NCBI GenBank assembly: GCA_947502405.1
Contig: CANMZT010000013.1
Span: 62,001 to 126,000, forward strand
Origin: an uncultured Algibacter sp.
GTDB lineage: Bacteria; Bacteroidota; Bacteroidia; Flavobacteriales; Flavobacteriaceae
DNA: 64,000 nucleotides
Reading direction: 5' to 3'
Shown here: one piece after another, positions 7,350 to 17,120 of the stretch
Layout: each line of letters opens with the position of its first letter
Position numbering within the stretch: the first letter of the stretch is position 1
Notes under the pieces: model-generated
What the model was told of the DNA's origin: nothing
The model's database searches: none
The model's input: the letters and a program-made list of their open reading frames with translations, nothing else
Program-made: the position numbers and the translations under genes

Positions 7350-10300
7350 TTATTTCACTTTCAAAAAACTCAATTCACTATCAGCATTCAGCAAAATCAA
7401 ATATAAGGCTCCATTAATGGTAATTTGCTCCATAACTTTTGTTTCTGCACTTGAAATGGTTTGACTAAGACTTGCGAATTTTGAGTTCTCTTTTGCCTGT
7501 AGAACATAACCTTGAGAAGCATCGTAACGGATTGTCTCCACCTCAGCATCGTAAATAGTACCTACGCCAATTACTTCTGGTATTTTATCTTTATCAATAT
7601 CTAAAAACTCAAAATCTAAGGTTGGACCAAATTGTGCGGTATCCGGTAAGCGATGGAATTCAAAGTTACCATCACCCTTATTTTCAATATAATAAGTGCT
7701 AAACGTTGTTGCCTTTAAATGCAATGAATTTTCAATTGTTTCCTTTCCGTAAACATCAATAATGGTAGCGTTTGCAAAATCTTTATAAGTTCCTATTTTA
7801 TCCTTTAAAAAAGGGGTTTGTTGGGTAGAACATTCTTTCCCGCGAAGCGGAAATAAATCGCCATCATAAGATTTACTCAACGCAATATCATAACTATCAT
7901 TATCATCAAAATAATGAGCATAAATGTGTAATGGCTTTTTCTCTGTTGGATGAAATTTATTGTTTTCGCCAAAATTCCCAACAAAATAATCATCATCACC
8001 ATCGTTATCAAAATCAATCGCTTTTATGGTTTGATACCAGCCTGTTTTTTCATTTATAACTTTGTCATCTTTGATAAAACGATTGTTTTCATTTTTAAAA
8101 AATGTAACCGGTAACCACTCACCAACTACAATTAAATCGTTATCGCCATCACCATCATAATCTGAAAATATAGCATCGTTTACTAAACCTAAATTTTTTA
8201 ATGCTTTATCATGTTTAGGTGTTGCGTTAATAAATGTGCCATTTCTGTTTTCTAGCAAATACGATTGTGGTGCTTTGGGATATTTACCAGGAATAACCCT
8301 TCCGCCAACAAACACATCTACATCACCATCATTATCAAAATCATTGGTTGCAATGGCTTTAGTAACGCTTAACATGTTTGGTAGTCTTCTTTTCGAAAAA
8401 TTACCTTTACCATCGTTCATATACAATCGGTCTTGTAAGAGTTTATGGTTTTGAGGCAAACTGTAATTTCCAGAGGCTACATACAGGTCTAAATCACCAT
8501 CGTTATCAGCATCAAAAAACAACGCGTTATTATCGTTATAGACTTTATCGTTTTCAAATATAGGTTGATGAAACAATATGAATTTTCCTGAATTATTTTG
8601 AATGTAAAGTTGAGCAGGGTGTCCCGATGTATTACCAATAAATAAATCATCCAAACCATCATTATTTACATCAGCTACAGCCAAAGCATTATCAATTGTA
8701 GATTGTTTTTGAGGTAATAATATCTGCAAATTATAGTCATTAAACTTTACAGCTTCATGTTTATACTCAATTCCTAATTTAGCTACAGAGACTTCTTCAA
8801 AAAATGATGTCTTTTTTAAAGGAGAAACACCTAAAACTTCAGCATTTTCATAAGACAAATTGAGTGTTTGATTTACTGGAATATTCTTGAGTAATTCAAC
8901 TTTATCATCTGGCCACATCATCTTTAAACTATCAATATTTTTAAAGTTTCCTAAACCAAAATTCAAATTATAACTTACAGAAGATTGATACCCTCTAGAT
9001 GGGTGTACCTCCTTTACTTGCTGTAAACTATCTGCATAAACAAGTACTTTTGCTCCAATACCATTTTTGTTATTACCTGAACCTTCTAAGCTTATTTTTA
9101 GATAATTAGCAATACTGTTATTTCTGTAAATAGACGCTTTATCAGACTGATTGTTAAGCACTAAATCTAAATCGCCATCATTATCAAAATCGGCATAAGC
9201 AGCACCATTAGAATTTATTTTTGCATCAAAACCATAAGCTTTAGAAACATCTTTAAACGCATAATTGCCTTTATTTTGGAACATATAATTCGTCAATTTT
9301 TCTGAAGGAATTAATTGTAATGCCGTTTCCAAATTCTGTTTTTCATCAAACCTAGACAGTTTTTTCCCCATCGCCTTCCTAAAATCCTGATTAGCAATAT
9401 CTCTCTCTATACCATTTGTTACAAAAAGGTCGTTAAAGCCATCGTTATTAAAATCAGCTATTAACGGCGCCCAACTCCAGTCTGTTTTTGACACACCTGA
9501 AAACTGACCTATTTCGCTATACGTTCCATTACTATTATTCAACTGCAGCATATTAGACATGTATTGATGATGCCAACCCCTGTTTACCATTATGTTAAAC
9601 TTAGCAATATCCATGGATGCCATATTCTCCTTACCGCGTTTTCTATCGGCAGCCAGCATATCTAAAACAACTAAATCTGGAAACATATCGTTATTGATAT
9701 CGGCAAAATCAGAGCCCATACTATTGTTTGAAATATGCTTAAATCGGGTTAAGATTTCATCTGTAAACGTACCATCTTGATTATTTATCCATAGAAAATC
9801 AGGCTCTAAAAAATCATTTGCTACATAAATATCTGGCCAATTGTCATTATTAAAATCTCCAATAGAGGCACTTAATCCCCAAGCTACTTTTTGAATACCA
9901 GCTGCTTTAGATACATCAACATATTTACCATTATCGTTTCTGAATAATTTATCTAAATCATCTTTGGTAATCCTTGTTTGCAAACTCGGGTTTAATAATG
10001 TTTGCATTTTGGGTTCTAAACTATGATTGACTAAATACATATCTAAATCGCCATCTTTATCATAATCAAAAAAATAGGCTTGGGTAGAAAACCCATGTTC
10101 CTTTAAGCCATACTCTAAAGCTTGCTCTTTAAATTTATTATTTTTCTGATTGATATAAAGCTTGTTTTGTCTCGCTCTACGATTTTCAATTGATGCCGAT
10201 TTACACACATAAATATCCAACCAACCATCATTATTGATATCAATCATAGAAACTCCTGTAGACCATCCTTTGGCATCTGAAACACCTGCAGATTTTGTAA

Positions 10301-10619
10301 TATCTTCAAAAACAAAATTGCCTTTATTGAGGTATAATTTATTTGAATTTTGGTTAGATGTAAAGTAAATATCCTCTAACCCATCATTATTAATATCGCC
10401 TACTGCAACGCCGCCACCATTATAGATGTATGAATAATTTAGAAAATTGAATTCTGGGGTTTCTTTAATACTATTTTGAAAATTGATATTAGAATGACTT
10501 GAAGGAATATTGGTAAACATGGCGTCTTTACCATCATCGTAAGGCGGTGGTAAATTGTCTTTACAAGAGAAACATACTATGGCAATGAAAAGAAGTATAA
10601 TCTTTTTAGAAATCATCAA
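7350..10619 (-). CDS. FG-GAP/VCBS repeat lipoprotein with ASPIC/UnbV domain (CRTAC1-like)
   Basis: This is a 1089-residue exported lipoprotein. The N-terminus ISKKIILLFIAIVCFSC is a signal peptide with a lipobox Cys at about residue 19. Many FG-GAP/VCBS blades carry Ca-binding DxDxDG loops, for example DINNDGLEDIYF, DADNDGDLDLYV and DYDGDGDNDLIV. Between two blocks of blades lies an ASPIC/UnbV domain (about residues 510-590, NGIGAKVLVYAD to LKMMWPDDKVELL). A conserved GDLFPLRGKECSTQQTPF follows later. Proteins of this type form beta-propellers on the Bacteroidetes surface and are often co-expressed with nutrient uptake genes; the ligand is unknown. The gene begins 33 bases after an RND exporter gene and is probably co-transcribed with it. 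Confidence 0.88.
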   Translation of the reverse strand: MMISKKIILLFIAIVCFSCKDNLPPPYDDGKDAMFTNIPSSHSNINFQNSIKETPEFNFLNYSYIYNGGGVAVGDINNDGLEDIYFTSNQNSNKLYLNKGNFVFEDITKSAGVSDAKGWSTGVSMIDINNDGWLDIYVCKSASIENRRARQNKLYINQKNNKFKEQALEYGLKEHGFSTQAYFFDYDKDGDLDMYLVNHSLEPKMQTLLNPSLQTRITKDDLDKLFRNDNGKYVDVSKAAGIQKVAWGLSASIGDFNNDNWPDIYVANDFLEPDFLWINNQDGTFTDEILTRFKHISNNSMGSDFADINNDMFPDLVVLDMLAADRKRGKENMASMDIAKFNIMVNRGWHHQYMSNMLQLNNSNGTYSEIGQFSGVSKTDWSWAPLIADFNNDGFNDLFVTNGIERDIANQDFRKAMGKKLSRFDEKQNLETALQLIPSEKLTNYMFQNKGNYAFKDVSKAYGFDAKINSNGAAYADFDNDGDLDLVLNNQSDKASIYRNNSIANYLKISLEGSGNNKNGIGAKVLVYADSLQQVKEVHPSRGYQSSVSYNLNFGLGNFKNIDSLKMMWPDDKVELLKNIPVNQTLNLSYENAEVLGVSPLKKTSFFEEVSVAKLGIEYKHEAVKFNDYNLQILLPQKQSTIDNALAVADVNNDGLDDLFIGNTSGHPAQLYIQNNSGKFILFHQPIFENDKVYNDNNALFFDADNDGDLDLYVASGNYSLPQNHKLLQDRLYMNDGKGNFSKRRLPNMLSVTKAIATNDFDNDGDVDVFVGGRVIPGKYPKAPQSYLLENRNGTFINATPKHDKALKNLGLVNDAIFSDYDGDGDNDLIVVGEWLPVTFFKNENNRFIKDDKVINEKTGWYQTIKAIDFDNDGDDDYFVGNFGENNKFHPTEKKPLHIYAHYFDDNDSYDIALSKSYDGDLFPLRGKECSTQQTPFLKDKIGTYKDFANATIIDVYGKETIENSLHLKATTFSTYYIENKGDGNFEFHRLPDTAQFGPTLDFEFLDIDKDKIPEVIGVGTIYDAEVETIRYDASQGYVLQAKENSKFASLSQTISSAETKVMEQITINGALYLILLNADSELSFLKVK

Positions 10620-10652
10620 TCTTTATACTTTTAAACCAAGATAATAAATAAG

Positions 10653-12905
10653 TTACTTATCAAACGTTTTTACTAAGGCTGGTAAATAAAAAATATCGGT
10701 AATTAGTGCAATAGATACTGTTACTGCACAAAGCAACCCAAAATGACTCACTGATGGTACCGCACTAGAACTGATAATTAAAAAACCGCCAACTAAGGCA
10801 ATTGTAGTAGAAAAAAGTGCTGTACCAGTATAAATCATCGCACTATTCATTCGTGCTTCCGGAGAGCCTTTTACTTGTTTAGTTCTCTTATATTTATAAA
10901 CCAGATGAATGGTATCGTCCATGGCTATACCCAACATTATTGGTGTAATCATAGCAGTTGTAACATCCAAAGTTATATCTAGCCAACTCATTATAATAGC
11001 TAGCACTACAAGTGGTAAAACATTTGGTATTAGTACTAAAAGTGTTGTTCTTATTTTTCGAATAAACACCCATAAACACAAAAATCCTACAATAAATGCC
11101 ACAAAAAATGATTTGAACTGCGTTTCTAAGATAAAATTATTTAGCTGTGCAAATACTACTGCGAAGCCATTAATCTTTAGTTGGTATTTTTCTGTAGGAA
11201 AGGTGTTTTTAAAATCTTGTTCTATTTCAAATAGCAGCTGCTCTAATTGAGACGTATTCATTTCCTTAAAGCTAATAGTAATACCTGCTGAAGTAAAATC
11301 ATTTGAAAATAATTTAAAAAAACTGTTTTCTTTAGCATCTACTGATGCTAAGGTGTTTTCAGTTTTTTCTTTTGAAACATTAGTTTGAAATAATACAGGT
11401 GTACGACTTTCCAAAAAAGATTTAACATCTACTACAGATACAGGAGCAGCAATTAGTGAGTTCTGTTCTAATTTCTCTTGAAATTCCTCTAAGTAACCTA
11501 TTGCCTCTTTGTTTAATATTTTATCACCATTCAACATTGAAATATCTAGTTGTATTCTAGAGCTTCCTTTTAACTTACTTTCTACCATTCTTAAATCTTG
11601 TTTCGCTTGCCCTTCTGCTAAAAGATCCAAAGAATTTGTATCAATTTTTACTTGAAAAATAGAGTAAACACCATATATCAAAATAATAGAGAAACCCAAT
11701 ATAATACCTGTATTATATCGTGTTGTGAATCTGTTTAACCAATGAATTACTTTGGTTTGACTCATAAAGCTCAGTCTTAAAACAGGTTTTGCCTCTTTAA
11801 AATTAAGCGACATGAAACTAAACCCGATAATAGTAATTATGTATACCAACAAAAAAGTTAAAACAAGACCAATACATGTAAAGACTCCCATATTTTTAAA
11901 TGCTGGTAGTGGTGATAAGTATAAAGCAAAATACCCTACAAAGGTTGTTAAGGTAGTATAAAAACATGGTGTGAAGCTTTTTCTAATAGCGAGTGTGATT
12001 AGCTCTATTTTATCAAAATTTTTGTTTTTAAGTCCTTCTTTATGATAAATATTAATGATGTGAACTGCATCACTTACACTATAAACCATTAGAATGGTTG
12101 GAATAAGCATCGATATCATATTTAAAGCAAAACCTAATGATGTGATGATTCCGAACAAGAGTGTTAATGGTATAGCAACAGATAATAACGAGACTAATAA
12201 ATACCTTTTGCTTGGTAATAAAAACAGTAACAAAAGTGTAATTACCAAAACGGTTAATACACCAAATAACATACTCTCTTTATAGATGCCTAAACTATAG
12301 GCTTCATTTAATACAGGCGGCCCCGTTAGATAGTAATTGGGATATTTTTCGGCTATAATTTGCCTGATTTCTCCAGCAATTATTTTTCGTTGCGCTTCAA
12401 TGGTTGGTGTTGGATTTAGTTGAATGTAAAAAAATTGATTTTTAAAATCTTTAGTAACCAACTGTGATGCTATATTAGGCAGTTTAGACAATACATTTTT
12501 CAGGCCTTTTTCGCTTCGTTTTGTATTGTATAAATCGTCAAAATTTATTTTGTTATTGGCATAAATAGGATATTGTGCTTTTGCTAAACTGAATGTAGTT
12601 TTTACATAAGGAAGCGCTTCAATAGATTGATGTAATTCTAATAAATGCGCCTTTTCTTTTACACCAATAGCGTTTTCAACAGGAAACATAGCAACAAAGA
12701 TTTCATCAGAACCAATTTCTTCTTGAAAGTCTATATAAGCTTTATAACTTGGGTCATCTTCAAGAAACCAAATAGATAGAGAATTGTCAACCGTTAAGTT
12801 TTTAAGTGTTTGTTGTGCCGAAAAACACATTAAAACAAAAAGTATAATAATAATTGGTAAACGATATACTATGATACTGCTTATGAATTGCTTTAACTTT
12901 TTCAT
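10653..12905 (-). CDS. RND-superfamily exporter (MMPL/SSD type)
   Basis: A 750-residue inner-membrane protein made of two similar halves, each with an N-terminal helix, a large periplasmic loop (about residues 40-200 and 415-585) and five further helices. The second half has the RND signature TAMITPIMLGIAMDDTIHLVYKY with the paired acidic residues of the proton relay. It resembles the predicted RND exporters related to MmpL and hopanoid or sterol-sensing proteins rather than the AcrB multidrug pumps, and no membrane-fusion protein gene lies nearby. The cargo is unknown, possibly lipid-like. It has a strong -7 box at 12935-12942 and precedes the FG-GAP lipoprotein gene in an apparent operon. 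Confidence 0.87.
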   Translation of the reverse strand: MKKLKQFISSIIVYRLPIIIILFVLMCFSAQQTLKNLTVDNSLSIWFLEDDPSYKAYIDFQEEIGSDEIFVAMFPVENAIGVKEKAHLLELHQSIEALPYVKTTFSLAKAQYPIYANNKINFDDLYNTKRSEKGLKNVLSKLPNIASQLVTKDFKNQFFYIQLNPTPTIEAQRKIIAGEIRQIIAEKYPNYYLTGPPVLNEAYSLGIYKESMLFGVLTVLVITLLLLFLLPSKRYLLVSLLSVAIPLTLLFGIITSLGFALNMISMLIPTILMVYSVSDAVHIINIYHKEGLKNKNFDKIELITLAIRKSFTPCFYTTLTTFVGYFALYLSPLPAFKNMGVFTCIGLVLTFLLVYIITIIGFSFMSLNFKEAKPVLRLSFMSQTKVIHWLNRFTTRYNTGIILGFSIILIYGVYSIFQVKIDTNSLDLLAEGQAKQDLRMVESKLKGSSRIQLDISMLNGDKILNKEAIGYLEEFQEKLEQNSLIAAPVSVVDVKSFLESRTPVLFQTNVSKEKTENTLASVDAKENSFFKLFSNDFTSAGITISFKEMNTSQLEQLLFEIEQDFKNTFPTEKYQLKINGFAVVFAQLNNFILETQFKSFFVAFIVGFLCLWVFIRKIRTTLLVLIPNVLPLVVLAIIMSWLDITLDVTTAMITPIMLGIAMDDTIHLVYKYKRTKQVKGSPEARMNSAMIYTGTALFSTTIALVGGFLIISSSAVPSVSHFGLLCAVTVSIALITDIFYLPALVKTFDK

Positions 12906-12934
12906 TTTAGGGAATGTGCAAACTATATTTTCTG

Positions 12935-12942
12935 CAAAGATA
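12935..12942 (-). promoter_or_regulatory. Promoter of the RND exporter operon, -7 box TATCTTTG
   Basis: On the minus strand TATCTTTG followed by CAG matches TAnnTTTG and lies about 30 bases upstream of the RND exporter ATG. Confidence 0.6.
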
Positions 12943-12966
12943 CTCCTTAGTTAATTAATAGATGTA

Positions 12967-13869
12967 CTAAAAGAAAATCTCCTGTGCTAGCCTAAAGGTA
13001 TTGGCATGCGCTTCAATAATAATTTTGATATCGGGAGAATAACCACCACCCATAGAACACATTACTGGTATTTGGTGGTTTTTACAAGTTTGTAAAACAA
13101 ATTCGTCGCGTGCTTTACAACCTTCCAAAGTCATTCCTAATTTTCCTAATTTATCAGATGCTACAACATCTACACCACATAGATAGTATATAAAATCTGG
13201 TTTCTGGCTTTCAATTAATTTTGGAAGTGTTTCTTTTAAAATTCTCAAATACGTTTCGTCTTCTGTATTATTTTCAAGCGCAATATCAAGGTCGCTTTCT
13301 TCTTTTTTAAATGGATAATTTCCTTTTCCGTGCATTGAAAAAGTAAATACAGAGGCATCATTTTGAAAGATCTCAGCTGTTCCATTGCCTTGGTGTACAT
13401 CTAAATCGACAATCAAGATTTTTTTTGCTAGATTTTTATATAGTAAATAACGGGAACCAATGGCTTGATCGTTTAATAAACAAAAAGCTTCTCCTCTATC
13501 CGAATAGGCATGATGTGTACCGCCTGCAATATTCATAGCAATTCCATGTTTTAAAGCAAATTCGGTTGCTTTAATGGTACCATCTGAAATAATAACTTCT
13601 CGTTTTACTAAAACTTCACTTAACGGAAAACCTATTTTTCTAGCTGCTCGTGCATCTAAAGTTAAGTTTTGTAAATCTTGGTAATAGTCTTTTGTATGTA
13701 CTCTTAAAATATGAGCATCCTCAGGAATTTGGGGTTCAAAAAAATTATTCAGTGTACATGTTCCTTCATAAATCAATTGTTCTGGTAACAATTCATATTT
13801 AATCATTGGAAAACGGTGGCCTTTAGGAAGCGGGTGTTTGTATATGTCGTGGTAGGCTATTTTTAGCAT
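12967..13869 (-). CDS. Histone deacetylase family protein (AcuC/acetylpolyamine amidohydrolase type)
   Basis: The 300-residue Zn hydrolase has the arginase/deacetylase fold. It has AGGTHHAYSDRGEAFCLLND (the active-site His pair), ILIVDLDVHQGNGTAEIF (Zn-binding Asp and His), TFSMHGKGNYPF, CGVDVVASDKLGKLGMTLEG (Zn-binding Asp) and a terminal GGGYS. These bacterial enzymes remove acetyl or related acyl groups from lysine side chains, polyamines or other amines; the substrate here is unknown. It lies 83 bases downstream of tex, with a REP-like repeat in between. Confidence 0.9.
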   Translation of the reverse strand: MLKIAYHDIYKHPLPKGHRFPMIKYELLPEQLIYEGTCTLNNFFEPQIPEDAHILRVHTKDYYQDLQNLTLDARAARKIGFPLSEVLVKREVIISDGTIKATEFALKHGIAMNIAGGTHHAYSDRGEAFCLLNDQAIGSRYLLYKNLAKKILIVDLDVHQGNGTAEIFQNDASVFTFSMHGKGNYPFKKEESDLDIALENNTEDETYLRILKETLPKLIESQKPDFIYYLCGVDVVASDKLGKLGMTLEGCKARDEFVLQTCKNHQIPVMCSMGGGYSPDIKIIIEAHANTFRLAQEIFF

Positions 13870-13918
13870 TACTTTTCCTGCGAATACAGAAATTTAAAAA
13901 AAATTATTAATTTATATT

Positions 13919-13946
13919 GGATTCCTGCCTTCACAGGAATGACAAA
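13919..13946. repeat. REP-like palindrome GATTCCTGCCTTC...GGAATGAC
   Basis: A hairpin with arms ATTCCTG and CAGGAAT is followed by GACAAAA. The same element is found at 43651-43732 and in degenerate form at 2326, 2555 and 56456. Here it sits between tex and the deacetylase-family gene. Confidence 0.75.
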
Positions 13947-13952
13947 ATCACT

Positions 13953-16070
13953 TTATTTATGCAATTTTAACTGAATACGCTTTCGCGGAATATCTACCTG
14001 CAAGACTTTCACTATGATTTGCTGATGCAATTGTACATGTTCATTCACATCTTTCACAAAACTATCTGATAGGTTTGACACATGAATTAAACCACTTTCT
14101 TTGATTCCAACATCTACAAAACACCCAAAATTTGTGATATTATTTACAATACCTGGAAGTAATTGACCTTCGCGTAAATCATTAATCGTTTTTATATTTT
14201 GGTTGAAGGTAAATACTTTAGCTTGCTCTCGAATATCCAACCCTGGTTTTTCTAATTCTGTAATGATATCTTCTAGGGTAAGTAATCCAACGGATTCAGT
14301 ACAGTATTTCTTTAAGTCTAGGTTTTGAAGTAAAGCCGAATTACCTATTAAATCTTGAACTGATTTCCCTAAATCTTTAGCCATTTTATTTACAATAGTA
14401 TAACTTTCAGGATGCACCGCAGAATCATCTAATGGATTTTTAGCGTCTTTAATTCTTAAAAAAGCAGCACCTTGCTCAAAGGCCTTTCCTCCTAAGCGCG
14501 GTACGTTTTTAATATCATTTCTAGATCTAAAAACACCATTTTCATTTCTATAATTAAAAATTTTCTCAGCTAATTTTGGTCCAATTCCAGAAACTGAACT
14601 TAACAATGGTTTACTTGCGGTGTTAATATTTACACCAACGGCATTTACGCAATTTTCAACTACAATATCCAATTGTTTTTGAAGTTTAGTTTGGTCTACA
14701 TCATGCTGATATTGCCCTACACCAATAGATTTTGCATCAATTTTAACCAATTCTGCCAATGGATCTTGCAAGCGTCTACCTATTGAAACCGAACCACGAA
14801 CCGTAACATCATAATCTGGAAATTCTTCACGTGCAATTTTAGAAGCTGAATAAATACTTGCACCCGCTTCGCTAACTACAAAAACCTTTACATCGTTTTT
14901 AAAATGTATTTTTCTAATTAAGGCTTCGGTTTCTCTAGATGCGGTGCCGTTACCAATGGCAATAGCTTCAATTTTATAAGCTTCACAAAGGGAACTTATT
15001 TTTTTCATGGCACCAATACTATCGCTTTTTGGGGGATGCGGATAAATAGTTTCGTTGTACTTTAACTGCCCTTGTGCGTCCAAACAAACTACTTTACAAC
15101 CTGTTCTAAACCCAGGATCTATAGCCAAAACACGTTTTTCACCCAATGGAGATCCCAATAATAATTGTTTTAAGTTTTTTGCAAAAACGTTAATGGCAGA
15201 TTCATCAGCTTTGTCTTTTGCTATTTGTAAGGCTTCATTGCTTAACGATGGGAAAAGTAATCGTTTGTAAGCATCTTTAATAGCGATTTCAATCTCTTCA
15301 GCACAAGCATTGTTACTCTTTATAATGCGCCTTTCAATATTATCTATAGCCCTATCGTTATCAATTTCAATTTTTACACGAATAAAACCTTCTTTTTCAG
15401 CTCTTAAAATAGCCAATAATCTGTGTGATGGAATTCTACTTAAAGATTCCTCCCAATCAAAATAATCTCTAAACTTTTGAGCGCTTTCATCATCCACTTT
15501 AGTTTTTATCACTTTTGTGGAAATCATAGCATAACGCTCAAGTTGACGACGGATATTGTTTCGAATATCGGTACGCTCATTGATCCATTCTGCTATAATA
15601 TGTCTTGCACCTTCAAGAGCTTCTTCAAACGAATTTATTTCGCCTTTTACATATTTAAATGCAATAGACTGTATATCATTTGCATTCTGACTCATAATGA
15701 TTTTTGCAAGAGGTTCTAAACCATTTTGTCTTGCTTTTTCAGCTTTTGTTTTTCGACTTTTCTTAAAAGGTAGATATAAATCTTCAAGGGTTGTTACATC
15801 TTGAGTTGCTTCAACTTTTTGTTTTAATTCTGATGTTAAGACCCCTTGCTCTTCCAAGGCCTTCAAAATGGCTTTTTTTCGCTTTTCTAAAGCCTCAAAC
15901 TGCTCTTTATATTTTACAATATCACCTATCTGTACCTCATCTAGATTTCCAGTGCGCTCTTTTCTATATCGAGAAATAAAAGGGATTGTACAATCTTCAT
16001 TAAGTAATGTAATCGTATTTTTTACAGATGTTTCAGGAAGACTGGTATGTTTAATTATGTATTTTATCAT
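13953..16070 (-). CDS. tex: Tex-like RNA-binding transcription accessory protein
   Basis: The protein is 705 residues long, which is normal for Tex. The N-terminal helical part contains CTIPFISRYRKERTGNLDE, and a YqgF/RNase H-like domain begins VLAIDPGFRTGCKVV. Helix-hairpin-helix motifs follow (VSGIGPKLAEKIFNYRNENG), and an S1 RNA-binding domain closes the protein (PGIVNNITNFGCFVDVG to the end). Tex binds nucleic acid and is linked to transcription and RNA turnover. I chose the ATG at 16070 (MIKYIIKHTSLPET) because it is where family members begin and because a -7 box lies at 16097-16104; an in-frame ATG at 16130 lies upstream of that promoter. Confidence 0.93.
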   Translation of the reverse strand: MIKYIIKHTSLPETSVKNTITLLNEDCTIPFISRYRKERTGNLDEVQIGDIVKYKEQFEALEKRKKAILKALEEQGVLTSELKQKVEATQDVTTLEDLYLPFKKSRKTKAEKARQNGLEPLAKIIMSQNANDIQSIAFKYVKGEINSFEEALEGARHIIAEWINERTDIRNNIRRQLERYAMISTKVIKTKVDDESAQKFRDYFDWEESLSRIPSHRLLAILRAEKEGFIRVKIEIDNDRAIDNIERRIIKSNNACAEEIEIAIKDAYKRLLFPSLSNEALQIAKDKADESAINVFAKNLKQLLLGSPLGEKRVLAIDPGFRTGCKVVCLDAQGQLKYNETIYPHPPKSDSIGAMKKISSLCEAYKIEAIAIGNGTASRETEALIRKIHFKNDVKVFVVSEAGASIYSASKIAREEFPDYDVTVRGSVSIGRRLQDPLAELVKIDAKSIGVGQYQHDVDQTKLQKQLDIVVENCVNAVGVNINTASKPLLSSVSGIGPKLAEKIFNYRNENGVFRSRNDIKNVPRLGGKAFEQGAAFLRIKDAKNPLDDSAVHPESYTIVNKMAKDLGKSVQDLIGNSALLQNLDLKKYCTESVGLLTLEDIITELEKPGLDIREQAKVFTFNQNIKTINDLREGQLLPGIVNNITNFGCFVDVGIKESGLIHVSNLSDSFVKDVNEHVQLHQQIIVKVLQVDIPRKRIQLKLHK

Positions 16071-16096
16071 TCTAGTGTAAAGCTCAAAATAATTAT

Positions 16097-16104
16097 CAAA
16101 TCTA
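16097..16104 (-). promoter_or_regulatory. tex promoter, -7 box TAGATTTG
   Basis: TAGATTTG on the minus strand lies about 27 bases upstream of the ATG at 16070 and supports that start. Confidence 0.5.
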
Positions 16105-16129
16105 AAAATTTTAGATTCAATATTAGTCA

Positions 16130-16166
16130 AAAAAAACCTGTCATGCTTAATAAACTTGACAGGTTT
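16130..16166 (-). terminator. Rho-independent terminator of the small Cys-rich gene
   Basis: The 10-bp stem AAACCTGTCA / TGACAGGTTT is followed on the minus strand by seven T residues. It ends the transcript of the 54-aa gene just upstream of the tex promoter. Confidence 0.85.
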
Positions 16167-16238
16167 ATGATGTATTTTAAAATTGTTATTTTATAAAACT
16201 GAAACTCAGAAATTTCAGTGCTTGAGGGTCAATTTATA

Positions 16239-16403
16239 TTAGGCTACCTTCTTAATCAAATCAAAGCAAGGGCATTTTTTACAACGTTTATTTTCGCCTT
16301 TTTTAAATTTTTTACAGCAACTACTTTTAACTTTATCAGGAACTTCTAGACCTAACTTTCGTAATTTCTTAATTGCCTTTTTTTGCTTCTTTTTTTTGCC
16401 CAC
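16239..16403 (-). CDS. Small lysine- and cysteine-rich protein (54 aa)
   Basis: A short gene with GTG at 16403 and TAA at 16239-16241. The product is very basic at the N-terminus (GKKKKQKKAIKKLRKLG) and then carries a Cys cluster (SSCCKKF..., RCKKCPCFDL) with a CC pair and a CxxCxC, suggesting Zn or Fe-S binding. Small proteins of this pattern (basic start, VPDKVKSSCC core, CPCFD end) are, to my knowledge, common in Bacteroidetes and have no known function. The 8-A and 7-A runs near its start keep the frame intact. It is followed by a good terminator and lies next to the ferritin gene. Confidence 0.7.
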   Translation of the reverse strand: MGKKKKQKKAIKKLRKLGLEVPDKVKSSCCKKFKKGENKRCKKCPCFDLIKKVA

Positions 16404-16479
16404 AGTAACACGGAGTATTCAAATCTGTGGGCAAAAATAAGTTATTTTTATTAAATCTAAATAAGCTTAAATGTTAAAA

Positions 16480-16998
16480 TTACTCAGGAGTATTCATTGC
16501 AGCAGTTGTAACTGTAAGATTTTCAATATCTCTATCGAATAAATACAAGCCACCTTTATCATCTCCTATCATATTTATTTTATCTAAAATAGTACGTGCC
16601 ACAGCCTCTTCTTCTATTTGTTCTGCAACATACCATTGCAAAAAGTTATGTGTTGCATAATCTTTCTCCTGTAATGAAATATGAACCAACTCATTGATGC
16701 TTTGAGATACAAATACTTCATGATCAAATAATTTTTCAAACATTTCTTTAAATGACTTAAAAGTAACGTTTGGTGCTTTTAATTCTGAAATTTGAGCGTG
16801 TCCACCACGTTCGTTTACAAACTTAACAAGTTTCAACATGTGTTCGCGTTCTTCATCGCTTTGTGCATACATGAAATTTGCCACACCTTCCAAACCTTTT
16901 ACCTCAGCCCAACATGCCATAGCTAAGTAGATTTGAGATGATTCTGCTTCTACTCTTATTTGATTATTTAGCGCCTCTTGAATATTTTTTGATAACAT
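16480..16998 (-). CDS. ftnA: Ferritin
   Basis: This 172-residue four-helix-bundle iron-storage protein has the ferroxidase ligands in EAESSQIYLAMACW (Glu), SDEEREHMLKLV (Glu and His) and EQIEEEAV. It oxidises Fe(II) and stores it as a ferric core in a 24-subunit cytoplasmic shell. Its length and motifs fit the prokaryotic FtnA group that lacks heme, not bacterioferritin. A weak -7-like TAACTTTA lies on the minus strand at 17024-17031. No Fur-like box is evident in its short upstream region. Confidence 0.95.
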   Translation of the reverse strand: MLSKNIQEALNNQIRVEAESSQIYLAMACWAEVKGLEGVANFMYAQSDEEREHMLKLVKFVNERGGHAQISELKAPNVTFKSFKEMFEKLFDHEVFVSQSINELVHISLQEKDYATHNFLQWYVAEQIEEEAVARTILDKINMIGDDKGGLYLFDRDIENLTVTTAAMNTPE

Positions 16999-17055
16999 AA
17001 TATTTAGTTTTATGTAAAGTTAAAAATTTACCTGTTCTATTCTTAATTATATTCA

Positions 17056-17090
17056 TAAAAAAAGGCTATTCTAATATTAGAATAGCCTTT
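17056..17090 (-). terminator. Terminator of the cupredoxin-like gene
   Basis: A perfect 14-bp stem (AAAGGCTATTCTAA / TTAGAATAGCCTTT) with a 2-base loop is followed on the minus strand by a T run. Confidence 0.9.
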
Positions 17091-17120
17091 AATGATTTAT
17101 TAGATAATCCTTACTATAAA

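Noticed and set aside
7836-7860. CCCGCGAAGCGGAAA inside the FG-GAP lipoprotein gene, which resembles the REP-like repeat arms.
   Set aside because: It encodes the conserved RGKECSTQQTPF motif of the family, so it is not an insertion.
16071-16130. A 20-residue longer Tex protein starting at 16130.
   Set aside because: The upstream ATG precedes the TAGATTTG -7 box and abuts the terminator of the small Cys-rich gene; homologues start at the MIKYII position.
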